Origin: Microbacteriaceae bacterium
GTDB lineage: Bacteria > Actinomycetota > Actinomycetes > Actinomycetales > Microbacteriaceae
Direction of reading: 5' to 3'
NCBI GenBank assembly: GCA_024639935.1
Contig: JAHEFZ010000003.1
Coordinates: forward strand, 62,001-126,000
Length of the DNA stretch: 64,000 bases
Shown here: one piece after another, positions 44,877-53,532 of the stretch
Numbering within the stretch: position 1 is the first letter of the stretch
Layout: every line of letters starts with the position of its first letter
Program-made: the position numbers and the translations under genes
The notes under the pieces: generated by a model
What the model was told of the DNA's origin: nothing
Database searches by the model: none
The model's input: only the letters and a program-made list of their open reading frames with translations

Positions 44877-44914
44877 TTGACAAACACCCCTCACCTGGTG
44901 TTTTCTAAAGGTGA
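44877..44914 (+). promoter_or_regulatory. Promoter and operator of the glutamine synthetase-like operon
   Basis: A perfect -35 TTGACA (44877-44882) is followed by a dyad TCACCT-N12-AGGTGA (44891-44914) lying over the expected -10 region, which includes the shared 9-mer TCTAAAGGT (44904-44912). The layout suits repression by a dimeric regulator. The remaining 250-base divergent gap shows nothing else I can name. Confidence 0.5.
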
Positions 44915-44946
44915 CAAATCCAACCTCAACGAAGAGGAACTACACC

Positions 44947-46314
44947 ATGGTTCAACGTAACGGAATGCTCACCGTCCCCGAATTACAGAAACTCGTTGAC
45001 GGTGGTGAAATCGACACGGTCATCATTTCGTTCACCGACATGCAAGGGCGACTCGTCGGCAAGAGAATGTCGGCGCGGTTGTTTGTCGAAGACGCAATAG
45101 AGCACGGCGCAGAGTGCTGTAACTATCTGCTCGCCGTCGATGTCGAGAACAACACGGTTCCCGGGTACGAGTTTTCGTCGTGGGAAAAGGGGTACAACGA
45201 CATGGCGATGATTCCGGACATGTCGACTCTGCGAGTTGTTCCCTGGATTCCGCACACCGCGATGGTGCTCGCCGATCTGCAGACGACCGACCACGAACCT
45301 GTTCCCATCGCACCCCGTTCTCTGCTGACGGCACAGATTGATCGACTGAAGAAGATGGATCTCGTCCCGTATGTCGGCACCGAGCTCGAATTCATTGTTT
45401 TCGATGACTCGTTCCGTGACGCATGGGCCAAGGGTTACGACAACCTCCGTCCTTCCACGGACTACAACGTCGACTACGACCTCCTCGCGAGCAACCGCGT
45501 CGAGCCGCTGTTGCACGATATTCGCGTCAGCATGGATAGGGCTGGCATGTACTGCGAAGGCGTTAAGGGCGAATGTAACCTGGGCCAACAAGAAATCGCA
45601 TTCCGCTACGACACCGCACTCATCACCTGCGACAACCACTCGATTTACAAGAGCGGCGCCAAGATGATCGCCGATAACCACGGCAAGTCACTGACCTTCA
45701 TGGCCAAATTCAACGAACGCGAGGGAAACTCGTGCCATATCCACATCTCGTTCCGTGACACCAAAGGCAACCCCGTTTTCGCTGACAAGAGTGCGGAAAA
45801 TGGGATGTCCGACATGTTCCGTCACTTCCTCGCGGGACAGATCGCGCTCATGCGTGAGTTCACACTGTTGTTTGCGCCTAACATCAACTCGTACAAACGG
45901 TTCGCCTTCGGCTCGTTCGCGCCAACCGCGATTGCGTGGGGTCATGACAACCGAACCCTGTCGTTGCGCGTCGTCGGCCATGGTCATGGAATGCGCGTCG
46001 AGCACCGCGTCCCCGGGGGTGACGTGAACCAGTACCTCGCGGTCGCCGGGCTCATTGCCGCGGGTATCCACGGGATCGAAAACAAGTTGGAACTCGAAGA
46101 CCAGACCCGTGGTAACGGCTACGAAGCCGACAAGCCGCACGTGCCGACTTCGCTCCGTGAAGCGGCCGATCTATTCGAGAACAGCACGGCTGCCCGCGCG
46201 ATCTTCGGCGACGATGTTGTCAACCACCTCGTCAACGCAGCCCGCATCGAGATTCGCGCGTTCGACAGCGCAATCACTGACTGGGAGCGCGTCCGCGGTT
46301 TTGAGCGCCTCTAG
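44947..46314 (+). CDS. Glutamine synthetase-like gamma-glutamyl-amine ligase (GlnA3/GlnA4/PuuA type)
   Basis: A 455-residue type I glutamine synthetase fold. Active-site segments are intact: GTELEFIVFDD near 138 (metal Glu), VKGECNLGQQEIAF near 208, GNSCHIHISF near 262 (His and ATP site), SYKRFAFGSFAPTAIAW near 318, and RVEHRVPGGDVNQYLA near 350. The C-terminal adenylylation loop of true GlnA is absent. Together with its neighbours this marks a ligase for amines, making a gamma-glutamyl amide with ATP. Streptomyces GlnA4 does this with ethanolamine, GlnA3 with polyamines. The ATG 44947 follows AGAGGAAC; a GTG at 44911 is possible but lies within the operator. Confidence 0.85.
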   Translation: MVQRNGMLTVPELQKLVDGGEIDTVIISFTDMQGRLVGKRMSARLFVEDAIEHGAECCNYLLAVDVENNTVPGYEFSSWEKGYNDMAMIPDMSTLRVVPWIPHTAMVLADLQTTDHEPVPIAPRSLLTAQIDRLKKMDLVPYVGTELEFIVFDDSFRDAWAKGYDNLRPSTDYNVDYDLLASNRVEPLLHDIRVSMDRAGMYCEGVKGECNLGQQEIAFRYDTALITCDNHSIYKSGAKMIADNHGKSLTFMAKFNEREGNSCHIHISFRDTKGNPVFADKSAENGMSDMFRHFLAGQIALMREFTLLFAPNINSYKRFAFGSFAPTAIAWGHDNRTLSLRVVGHGHGMRVEHRVPGGDVNQYLAVAGLIAAGIHGIENKLELEDQTRGNGYEADKPHVPTSLREAADLFENSTAARAIFGDDVVNHLVNAARIEIRAFDSAITDWERVRGFERL

Positions 46315-47035
46315 TCAGCCCGTTATCGGCATCACGACGTACCGTCAACAAGCGAAGACGGGCGTGTGGGATGTCGATGCGGCGTTCCTCCACTCGGGGT
46401 ACATCGAGAGCGTGGCACGGGCAGGCGCAATCGCCGTGTTGTTACCTCCGCAACCCGCTTCGATGGACATCGCGGACCGCGTTCTCGACGGCATTGACGG
46501 ACTGGTATTTGCCGGCGGACGGGACATCAACCCCGAACGCTACAACCAAGATCCGGGCGAACACACCGACCAGCCCGATCTCCGGCGCGACGAGTGGGAG
46601 TTCACGCTGGTCAACGCGGCAATTCGGCGCGAGCTTCCGATCTTGTTCATCTGCCGAGGAGCGCAAGTTCTCAATGTGTATCGCGGTGGCACGTTGTTTC
46701 AACATCTTCCGGACATAGTGGGGAAGAACGATTACCAGCGAGGAGAAGCCCTGTTGACCGAGATGGAGATGACGGTGTCGCCGGGTACGATCCTTGAGTC
46801 CATTGTTGGATCCACGGTCACGGGGATGGTCTATCACCACCAAGCAATCGAAGGTCTTGGCTCTGGTTTGAGGGTGTCCGCTCGCACTGCAGACGATGTG
46901 GTCGAAGCAATCGAGATTGAAGACTATCCGTTCGGTGTCGCGGTGCAATGGCACCCCGAGGTCACCTCAGAAAAGGACGGTCGACTGTTCGACGCGCTAA
47001 CCTCCGCGGCGCGATTACAGAGGAGCACGTTATGA
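46301..47035 (+). CDS. Class I amidotransferase-like gamma-glutamyl hydrolase (PuuD type)
   Basis: A 244-residue alpha/beta enzyme that would split gamma-glutamyl amides into glutamate and an amine product. It has the peptidase C26 pattern: PVIGITTYRQ start, VFAGGRDINP near 70, nucleophile Cys in LFICRGAQVLNVYRGGT near 112, and HPEV near 222 completing Cys-His-Glu. The start is probably TTG at 46301, inside the last codons of the ligase gene, with GGGAG 12 bases upstream; no ATG or GTG fits better. The end is coupled to the dehydrogenase by ATGA. Confidence 0.83.
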   Translation: MSASSQPVIGITTYRQQAKTGVWDVDAAFLHSGYIESVARAGAIAVLLPPQPASMDIADRVLDGIDGLVFAGGRDINPERYNQDPGEHTDQPDLRRDEWEFTLVNAAIRRELPILFICRGAQVLNVYRGGTLFQHLPDIVGKNDYQRGEALLTEMEMTVSPGTILESIVGSTVTGMVYHHQAIEGLGSGLRVSARTADDVVEAIEIEDYPFGVAVQWHPEVTSEKDGRLFDALTSAARLQRSTL

Positions 47036-48387
47036 GTTACACGATTATCAACCCCGCTACCGGCGACGAAATGGAAACGGTCGAGCACCTTTCTGTGGAA
47101 GAAACCGACGACGCGATCGCCCGAGCGCGGGAGGCTCAAAAACGTTGGGCAGCGTTTGCCCCCGCCGAGCGCGCAGAGGCACTTCGTTCCTTCGCTCGGA
47201 CCGTTGAAGCGGACATCGAAAATCTCGCCCAGATTGAGGTTCGCAACTCGGGACACCCCATCGGACAGGCACGTTGGGAAGCGACGCATGTTCGGAATGT
47301 GCTCGACTATTACTCGGCCGCCCCCGAGAGACTCCTCGGAAAGCAGATTCCCGTTGCGGGCGGCATTGACATCACCTTCAACGAACCGCTTGGTGTTGTC
47401 GGGATCATCACACCGTGGAACTTTCCGATGACGATCGCATCCTGGGGGTTTGTTCCAGCACTCGCGGCGGGCAACGCCGTCGTCCTCAAACCGGCCGAAT
47501 GGACGCCGCTGTCGAGCCTCCGACTTGCCGAACTTGGCCGTAACTCCGGCTTGCCCGAGGGGCTCTTTCAAGTTCTCGCCGGAAAGGGAAGTGTTGTCGG
47601 TGAACGGTTCATCACGAACCCGGATGTGCGCAAAATTGTATTCACGGGCTCGACCGAAGTGGGCAAAAGTGTCATGCGTGGTGCAGCCGACCAGATTAAA
47701 CGAGTGACACTCGAACTCGGTGGGAAGAGCGCAAATATCGTTTTTGCCGATGCCGATATTGATAAAGCAGCAGCGACCGCGCCGTATTCTGTGTTCGAAA
47801 ACGCCGGTCAAGATTGTTGTGCCCGTAGCCGAATCCTCGTTGAGAAGTCAGTTCTCGACGAGTTCATGGCGAAGTTCGAAACCGCCGTCAAGGGTGTTGT
47901 CGTTGGCGATCCGACGAACGACGCGACCGAGGTTGGCCCTCTCGTACACTCTCAGCACCTCGCATCGGTCAGCACGTACCTAGACAAAGCAGACATCGCC
48001 TTTCGTGGGAGTGCGCCTGACGGACCGGGCAACTGGTTCGCCCCGACGGTCGCTCTCTCGCGCGGTCTCAATGACCCGTGCATGACGGACGAGATCTTTG
48101 GACCAATTGTCACGGTGCATGCGTTCGAGGACGAGGCGGACGCGATTTCCATCGCGAACGCAACGGAATTCGGACTCTCTGGCTCGATTTGGACCCGCGA
48201 TGTGGGACGCGCCATCCGGGTTTCCCGTGCGGTCGAGAGCGGCAATCTCTCGGTCAATTCGCACTCTTCCGTTCGGTACAACACCCCGTTCGGTGGATTC
48301 AAACAGTCGGGACTGGGACGCGAACTCGGCCCTGATGCCCCGCTTCACTTCACAGAAGAAAAGAACGTTTTCATCCCAGCGGACTAA
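47032..48387 (+). CDS. Aldehyde dehydrogenase (PuuC-like)
   Basis: A 451-residue NAD(P)-dependent enzyme. It shows the cofactor segment GIITPWNFPMT near 125, LKPAEWTPLSS near 150, GSTEVGKSV near 208, catalytic Glu in ELGGKSANIVF near 228 and catalytic Cys in NAGQDCCARS near 263. It is somewhat shorter than the usual 480-500 residues, mostly at the N-terminus. In this operon it should oxidise a gamma-glutamyl-amino aldehyde to the acid, which PuuD-like hydrolase can then cut. Confidence 0.88.
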   Translation: MSYTIINPATGDEMETVEHLSVEETDDAIARAREAQKRWAAFAPAERAEALRSFARTVEADIENLAQIEVRNSGHPIGQARWEATHVRNVLDYYSAAPERLLGKQIPVAGGIDITFNEPLGVVGIITPWNFPMTIASWGFVPALAAGNAVVLKPAEWTPLSSLRLAELGRNSGLPEGLFQVLAGKGSVVGERFITNPDVRKIVFTGSTEVGKSVMRGAADQIKRVTLELGGKSANIVFADADIDKAAATAPYSVFENAGQDCCARSRILVEKSVLDEFMAKFETAVKGVVVGDPTNDATEVGPLVHSQHLASVSTYLDKADIAFRGSAPDGPGNWFAPTVALSRGLNDPCMTDEIFGPIVTVHAFEDEADAISIANATEFGLSGSIWTRDVGRAIRVSRAVESGNLSVNSHSSVRYNTPFGGFKQSGLGRELGPDAPLHFTEEKNVFIPAD

Positions 48388-48406
48388 TCCCCAGAAAGGA
48401 ACCACC

Positions 48407-49195
48407 ATGTCCATTGAACAAATCGATCTCACCCAACGCCTGAAAGGCAAAGTCGCGGTCGTCACCGGCGGTGCGAGCGGTATCGGTCTTGCGACCGCCA
48501 AGCGCATGCGCGCCGAGGGTGCCACAATCGTCATCGCCGACATGGACCCGAAATCGGGCACCGCGGCAGCCGAGGAACTTGAGGGCACTTTCATTCAAGT
48601 TAATGTGGCGGATGAAGACCAGGTCAACCACCTGTTCGATGAGACGGTTCGCCTGCACGGCCGCGTCGACATCGCGTTCAACAATGCCGGCATTTCACCG
48701 CCCGACGATGATTCGATCGAAACCACGGAACTTCCCGCGTGGCAAAAGGTCCAAGACGTGAACCTCAAGAGCGTGTATCTGTGCTGTCGAGCGGTACTAC
48801 GTCACATGACCAAGCAGGGAAGCGGGTCGATTATCAACACGGCCTCCTTCGTCGCGGTCTTGGGTAGCGCCACCAGCCAGATTTCTTACACCGCAAGTAA
48901 AGGCGGTGTACTCGCAATGAGCCGCGAACTCGGCGTGCAGTTTGCGCGTCAGGGAATCCGGGTCAACGCGCTGTGCCCCGGGCCGGTCAATACGCCGTTG
49001 TTGCAAGAATTGTTTGCCAAGGATCCCGAGCGCGCTCAGCGTCGACTCGTCCACATCCCCATCGGACGCTTCGCCAAGCCGGAAGAATTGGCGGCGGCAG
49101 TAGCCTTCCTCGCGAGTGACGACGCGTCGTTTATTACCGGATCGACGTTCTTGGTCGATGGTGGAATCTCGGGCGCGTACGTCACTCCGGTCTAA
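48407..49195 (+). CDS. Short-chain dehydrogenase/reductase (SDR)
   Basis: A 262-residue classical SDR: TGGASGIGLA nucleotide loop near 20-30, NNAGISPP near 95, Ser in the NTASF region, and catalytic YTASK near 165. AAAGGA ribosome site upstream. Classical SDRs oxidise alcohols with NAD(P). In this operon, where no amine oxidase is seen, it could turn gamma-glutamylethanolamide into its aldehyde, an assignment that is inference. Confidence 0.85.
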   Translation: MSIEQIDLTQRLKGKVAVVTGGASGIGLATAKRMRAEGATIVIADMDPKSGTAAAEELEGTFIQVNVADEDQVNHLFDETVRLHGRVDIAFNNAGISPPDDDSIETTELPAWQKVQDVNLKSVYLCCRAVLRHMTKQGSGSIINTASFVAVLGSATSQISYTASKGGVLAMSRELGVQFARQGIRVNALCPGPVNTPLLQELFAKDPERAQRRLVHIPIGRFAKPEELAAAVAFLASDDASFITGSTFLVDGGISGAYVTPV

Positions 49196-49200
49196 CGGAC

Positions 49201-49974
49201 ATGGATTTCGACTTCTCCGTCGGTGAGACCGCAGGGACAACGGTCGGCTTTGATCGATCGTTGCTTCTTACACCGATTCGGGGCGGGAACACCTACGAAG
49301 AGACGGTCGAACGCATTCTCCAGACGATTCGACTCGGCTTGATTCACCCTGGCGAGCAATTGCCGCCGGAGCGAGAACTCGCCACCATGTTGGAAGTTTC
49401 GCGGGACACGGTTCGAGATGCGATTGCGTCGTTGTCAGAGGCGGGATACCTGTCGATTCGACGCGGGCGATATGGCGGCACGTTCATTGCCGAAACGATT
49501 CCCGCCGGACCCATCGTCATCGGAAGGGACGGTGATGTCATAGAACGACAACACTTCACCGTGTCGGATATTCATGACGTTCTTGTGCTGCGGGCCGTCC
49601 TCGAGCCCGGCGCGGCCTATCAAGCAGCGACAAACGACCTCACCGGGGAACTTCGCGAGCGCTTGTGGACGATCCATCAAGAAACGGCCAACGCGACTGT
49701 CGAGGAATATCGACGCTTTGATTCTCGGCTTCACCTCGTGATCGCAGAGATGGCGGGCTCGAATTCTCTGGTCAACCAAATCGCCCAATCCAGAGTGAAG
49801 GTCAATGAACTTCTCGACGGAATTCCCTTGCTCCCGCCCAATATTGCGCACTCGAACGAACAACACGAATCCATCGTCATGGCAATTTTGTCGGGACGAC
49901 CGGACGACGCTGAAGCGGCGATGCGCGCTCACCTCGAAGGTTCCGCGGCGCTGTTGCGGGGATTCCTGACCTAG
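49201..49974 (+). CDS. GntR-family regulator, FadR (FCD) subgroup
   Basis: A 257-residue regulator with an N-terminal winged helix (ERILQTIRLGLIHPGEQLPPERELATMLEVSRDTVRDAI, about 40-78; RRGRYGGTFI wing near 93) and an all-helical FCD ligand domain (about 120-250, with metal-type His/Asp residues such as in DSRLHLVIAEMAGSN). It starts five bases after the SDR stop, so it ends the catabolic operon and likely represses it at the divergent promoter region. Confidence 0.9.
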   Translation: MDFDFSVGETAGTTVGFDRSLLLTPIRGGNTYEETVERILQTIRLGLIHPGEQLPPERELATMLEVSRDTVRDAIASLSEAGYLSIRRGRYGGTFIAETIPAGPIVIGRDGDVIERQHFTVSDIHDVLVLRAVLEPGAAYQAATNDLTGELRERLWTIHQETANATVEEYRRFDSRLHLVIAEMAGSNSLVNQIAQSRVKVNELLDGIPLLPPNIAHSNEQHESIVMAILSGRPDDAEAAMRAHLEGSAALLRGFLT

Positions 49975-50225
49975 TTCTTCGTTGAATCAATTTGGTCGTC
50001 TTCGACATCCGAATCAATGTCGGGGGCAGGTCTTTCAACTCGGCGCTGAATGTCGGCAGCCACACGTTGACGCAGTCCATTGAGAAAGAGGACCGACAGA
50101 GCAAGCGAAATCAAACTTGCAAAGATGGCTCCCCCAATCCACCCTGTGCCGAGAACGAGGAGGAAGACGAGTGCGACAATGAAGATTCCCAGCCGGGCGA
50201 GGGTGTAGGTGATCCACGGGCTCAT
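49971..50225 (-). CDS. DUF4229 family small membrane protein
   Basis: An 84-residue protein with two helices (MSPWITYTLARLGIFIVALV and a second near 30-50), then an acidic tail. It matches the DUF4229 family, found near menaquinone genes in Actinobacteria; function unknown. The start at 50225 was chosen because TACGAT sits 6 bases upstream and because MSPW fits the family's start; a start at 50246 would add seven residues. Its 3' end overlaps the GntR stop by four bases. Confidence 0.75.
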   Translation of the reverse strand: MSPWITYTLARLGIFIVALVFLLVLGTGWIGGAIFASLISLALSVLFLNGLRQRVAADIQRRVERPAPDIDSDVEDDQIDSTKN

Positions 50226-50231
50226 AGCTAC

Positions 50232-50237
50232 ATCGTA
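50232..50237 (-). promoter_or_regulatory. -10 box (TACGAT) of the DUF4229 gene
   Basis: TACGAT on the minus strand, 6 bases before the ATG at 50225. Confidence 0.5.
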
Positions 50238-50256
50238 TGTGTCCATCCAGCGCGCC

Positions 50257-50262
50257 TAGAAT
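50257..50262 (+). promoter_or_regulatory. -10 box (TAGAAT) of the PLDc_N gene
   Basis: TAGAAT lies 6 bases before the GTG at 50269. Confidence 0.55.
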
Positions 50263-50268
50263 AAAAAC

Positions 50269-50619
50269 GTGCTCGCTCGTATTCTGTTGGTTGGATCATT
50301 TGTGCTTGTCGCCGTCATGGTTTATGCAATCGTCGACGTCGCAATCACTCCCGCGTCGAAAGTTCGCGGGCTGCCGAAACCGATTTGGTTTGTTGTCGTC
50401 ATCCTGTTCCCTCTAATCGGGGCAATCCTCTGGTTCATCATGGGCAAAGGCCGCCGTGGGGCCACGTCACGACCTGCCACGCCGACCGATATTGTCGACC
50501 GTGGTCCGACCAGCGGCCCGTTTTCGACGGAATCAGTTGATGACCGAATTGCTCGACTTGAAGAGGAACTTCGCCGACTCGATGAGGAGGGTGAAAACCC
50601 GCCCAAGGATTCGGCGTGA
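50269..50619 (+). CDS. PLDc_N-domain membrane protein
   Basis: A 116-residue protein with two N-terminal helices (ILLVGSFVLVAVMVYAIVD; PIWFVVVILFPLIGAILWFI, whose second helix ends in the FIMGKGRR motif of the phospholipase D N-terminal domain family). A disordered, acidic coiled tail follows (residues 70-116). No PLD catalytic domain is present. It overlaps menD by four bases (GTGA), so it is in the menD operon; function unknown. Confidence 0.82.
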   Translation: MLARILLVGSFVLVAVMVYAIVDVAITPASKVRGLPKPIWFVVVILFPLIGAILWFIMGKGRRGATSRPATPTDIVDRGPTSGPFSTESVDDRIARLEEELRRLDEEGENPPKDSA

Positions 50620-52298
50620 CGTCACCGACGTCCGCCGTGTCTAACGCCACGAACTGGTCGCTCGCGTTCCTTCGAACCCTCATCGAGAACGGCGTGACCG
50701 ACATCGTCGTGTGCCCTGGTTCGCGATCTCAATCGTTGGCGTTGCTCGCCGCCGAGTTGGCCGACCGCGGATTACTCACGCTTCACGTGGTGCTTGACGA
50801 GCGCGCGGCCGCCTTTCTGGCTCTCGGGCTGGCACTCGAATCCGGTCGTCCCGCGATCATCGTGACGACGTCAGGAAGCAGTGTGGCCAACCTTCATCCC
50901 GCGGTTGTCGAGGCGTTTCACCAAGGGATACCTCTGTTGCTGGTCACCGCTGACCGCCCCGCATCGGTGCGCGCGCAGGGCGGGGGACAAACCACATTTC
51001 ACGTGGGGATGTTTGCCGCCGCTGTCAAAGAAACGTTTGACGTTCCCCCTGCCCAAAGCCCTGATGACGCTGAAAAGGGAGGCGCGATCGTCGCACTCGA
51101 GGCGCTGACTGTTGCCCTTCGTGACCGGGGCCCTGTCCATGTGAACCCACAATTCATCGAGCCGCTCTCGTCCGACGCCCCTAATAGGTATCTCGAGTCA
51201 ATCCGACCGGGCGATCTCCTTGTCGTTGAGCGGGAGTCCGTGTCCGCCACCATCGAGGCCACGGTCGGAGTGGTCGTCGTCGCGGGACTCGGTGCGGGTA
51301 TCCGAGCCGAGAAATGGGCACGCCAGTTGGGCGCTCCGCTCTTTGCTGAAATCGAGAGCGGGTCGCACTTCGGGCCGCATTTGGTGACGGATTATCGAAC
51401 CATCGGTGTGAGCCCAGAATTCGTCGACGAGATCCACTCGGTCGTCGTCGTCGGCCGCCCAACTCTCTCCAACGTCATCGACCAGTTGTGCGCGCGCGAG
51501 GGGGTCGCCGTCACCGTTGTGCAGGGGGGAGAGGGAGTTCCGTATCGTCCTAACGAACGAGTCCGACTTGTCGACGAGATCGTCGTGACCGGCTCGGGTG
51601 ACGACATAGCCCGTGAGTGGGGACTTCCCTGGGCACGGAGATCACGAATGACGATTGACGGCCGGGTTTCGGAACACGCGGCCGATGTTGACGGCAGTCT
51701 CGCTGGCGACCATGCCGCGCGGTCGGCCTTCGCCCGACGGGAAATGGAAATCCAACGAGAGCCGGTTACGAGCGAGATGGTCGTGCGATTAGTGTGGGAT
51801 GCCACGTGGCCTCATGACCGCCTGGTGTTCGGAGCATCCTCCATCATTCGAATCGCGGATTCGATTTTGCCGGGGAAGCCGATTCGAGTTCACTCCAACC
51901 GTGGTCTTGCCGGGATTGATGGAACTATCGCGACCGCCCAAGGGATTGCCTCAGCCTCTCGCCGTGCCGACTCCCCAGTCGGCGTCACGCGCCTTGTTCT
52001 CGGCGATCTCGCCGCCGCCTATGACGCTAGTTCCCTCGCGTTGGTCAACGGTCCGGTCCAAATCATCGTCTGTAACAACAATGGCGGTCGAATCTTTGAG
52101 GGTCTCGATGTGAAGTCGACCGCGAACCCAGCACATTTTGAGGCTGTCATGCTCACGCCTCAGCGAGTCAGCTTTGAGGCGCTCGCCGAGGCCTACGGTA
52201 TCGCCTATCGACGCGTCGAAACACGCGGGCAACTCACGTCGGCGTTAACCGAAACCACCGAGCCGATTCTTATCGAAGTGCCACTTCGGGAAGGCTAA
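50616..52298 (+). CDS. menD: SEPHCHC synthase
   Basis: A 560-residue thiamine-diphosphate enzyme joining 2-oxoglutarate to isochorismate. It has CPGSRSQSLALLA near 34, the ThDP Glu region DERAAAFLALGLAL near 60, TSGSSVANLHPAVVEA near 88, and the C-terminal cofactor domain with RGLAGIDGTIATAQG near 430 and CNNNGGRIFE near 488. Its stop overlaps the menF stop on the opposite strand. Confidence 0.96.
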   Translation: MTSPTSAVSNATNWSLAFLRTLIENGVTDIVVCPGSRSQSLALLAAELADRGLLTLHVVLDERAAAFLALGLALESGRPAIIVTTSGSSVANLHPAVVEAFHQGIPLLLVTADRPASVRAQGGGQTTFHVGMFAAAVKETFDVPPAQSPDDAEKGGAIVALEALTVALRDRGPVHVNPQFIEPLSSDAPNRYLESIRPGDLLVVERESVSATIEATVGVVVVAGLGAGIRAEKWARQLGAPLFAEIESGSHFGPHLVTDYRTIGVSPEFVDEIHSVVVVGRPTLSNVIDQLCAREGVAVTVVQGGEGVPYRPNERVRLVDEIVVTGSGDDIAREWGLPWARRSRMTIDGRVSEHAADVDGSLAGDHAARSAFARREMEIQREPVTSEMVVRLVWDATWPHDRLVFGASSIIRIADSILPGKPIRVHSNRGLAGIDGTIATAQGIASASRRADSPVGVTRLVLGDLAAAYDASSLALVNGPVQIIVCNNNGGRIFEGLDVKSTANPAHFEAVMLTPQRVSFEALAEAYGIAYRRVETRGQLTSALTETTEPILIEVPLREG

Positions 52299-53494
52299 AG
52301 CGTCAAGGCCTCTCGGATCGGCCGGAACTTGAGCTCGGTTTCGTCGTACTCTGACTCTGGATCAGACCCAACAATGATTCCCGCACCAGCGTGCGCGACG
52401 ATGTCTGTTTCGCGCCATTGCGCGCACCGAAGTGCGATTGCCCATTCGCCGTTTCCCGCGCCGTCTACCCAGCCAACGGGACCGGCGTAACGTCCGCGGG
52501 GGATTGCCTCGATGTCCGCGATTGTCGCCAACGCGCGATCGGTTGGAACACCCGCCACGGCGGCCGTGGGGTGCAGCGAGTCGATGATGTCGAGTACAGA
52601 CGTGCGGGTCCGCAAAACGCCCTCAATATCGCTGGCAAGATGCCACACGTTCGAAAGGCGAAGCGTGAACGGGACCGACGTACCGACAATCGTCCGGCAG
52701 TGCGGCGCGAGTGCCGTGAGGACCGACCGCATCGCGTACTCGTGTTCGTCTCGATCTTTAGGACTAGTTGCTAAGTGAGACGCTGCGAGGGCATCCGACT
52801 GGGGATCGCCTCCGCGGGCAGCGCTCCCTGCGAGCACCCGCGTTTGGACACGGCGATCGTGAACCCGAACCAGCGTTTCGGGTGAAGCCCCCCACAAACC
52901 ATCGACGGCAAAAATGTGACAGTCGGGATACCCCGATGCGAGTTTCTGCAACGGTGCGCGTTCGTCGCCCGGCCTGACGACGTGTCCGGTAATCGCGCGA
53001 GCAACCACAACCTTGCCGAACCCAGAATCCAAGTGTCCGAGAGCGGTTCGAACGCGATCACGGTAGACCGAGTCGATGTGTGGCCAATCGACGACGGGCA
53101 CGGGACCAATGGCCCGACGCACGTTCTCGAACCCTGTTTCGGCGGCTCCAGCGGTGACGGTCGTAATCTCGCGCCCGCGCCGGATGATTGTCACGCGCGG
53201 AAAAATCAGAAATGCTTCTCCGTTCGGGTCGAATGATCCGCCACCAATCGCGTGGAGGTAGGGGCGCATCGCGGGCGGCGCACCGACGACCGCAGATTCC
53301 CACATTCCGGCCAACGTGGCGAAGCGATTCGGCCCGCTTGCCGTCCATCGAGTGTGCTCACCAATGCCGACGATTTCACGGTCCCCGCTGCGGAAATAAA
53401 GGGGTCGAGACGGGCTCGCATAGTCGAGAATTGATTCGACTCGAGCCGTTCGAATGACGTCTCGCGAGAAGGTCTCGAGGTTGGCGCTGCTCAC
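52295..53494 (-). CDS. menF: Isochorismate synthase
   Basis: A 399-residue chorismate-binding enzyme (MenF/DhbC/EntC type) turning chorismate to isochorismate. The C-terminal half shows VVARAITGHV, SPETLVRVHDRRVQTRVLAGSAARG, LHPTAAVAGVP and GRYAGPVGWVDGAGNGEWAIALR, all typical. GTG start with TAGCCT 6 bases upstream. Divergent from menG with a 38-base gap. Confidence 0.93.
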   Translation of the reverse strand: MSSANLETFSRDVIRTARVESILDYASPSRPLYFRSGDREIVGIGEHTRWTASGPNRFATLAGMWESAVVGAPPAMRPYLHAIGGGSFDPNGEAFLIFPRVTIIRRGREITTVTAGAAETGFENVRRAIGPVPVVDWPHIDSVYRDRVRTALGHLDSGFGKVVVARAITGHVVRPGDERAPLQKLASGYPDCHIFAVDGLWGASPETLVRVHDRRVQTRVLAGSAARGGDPQSDALAASHLATSPKDRDEHEYAMRSVLTALAPHCRTIVGTSVPFTLRLSNVWHLASDIEGVLRTRTSVLDIIDSLHPTAAVAGVPTDRALATIADIEAIPRGRYAGPVGWVDGAGNGEWAIALRCAQWRETDIVAHAGAGIIVGSDPESEYDETELKFRPIREALTL

Positions 53495-53500
53495 TCGTTA

Positions 53501-53506
53501 AGGCTA
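53501..53506 (-). promoter_or_regulatory. -10 box (TAGCCT) of menF
   Basis: TAGCCT on the minus strand, 6 bases before the GTG at 53494. Confidence 0.55.
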
Positions 53507-53518
53507 CCTACGCACGGG

Positions 53519-53524
53519 TAGAGT
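53519..53524 (+). promoter_or_regulatory. -10 box (TAGAGT) of menG
   Basis: TAGAGT lies 8 bases before the GTG at 53533. Confidence 0.45.
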
Positions 53525-53532
53525 TGATAATC

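Noticed and set aside
41759-49974. Mobile element or integrase behind the catabolic island
   Set aside because: No transposase, integrase, tRNA end or flanking repeat was seen at either boundary.
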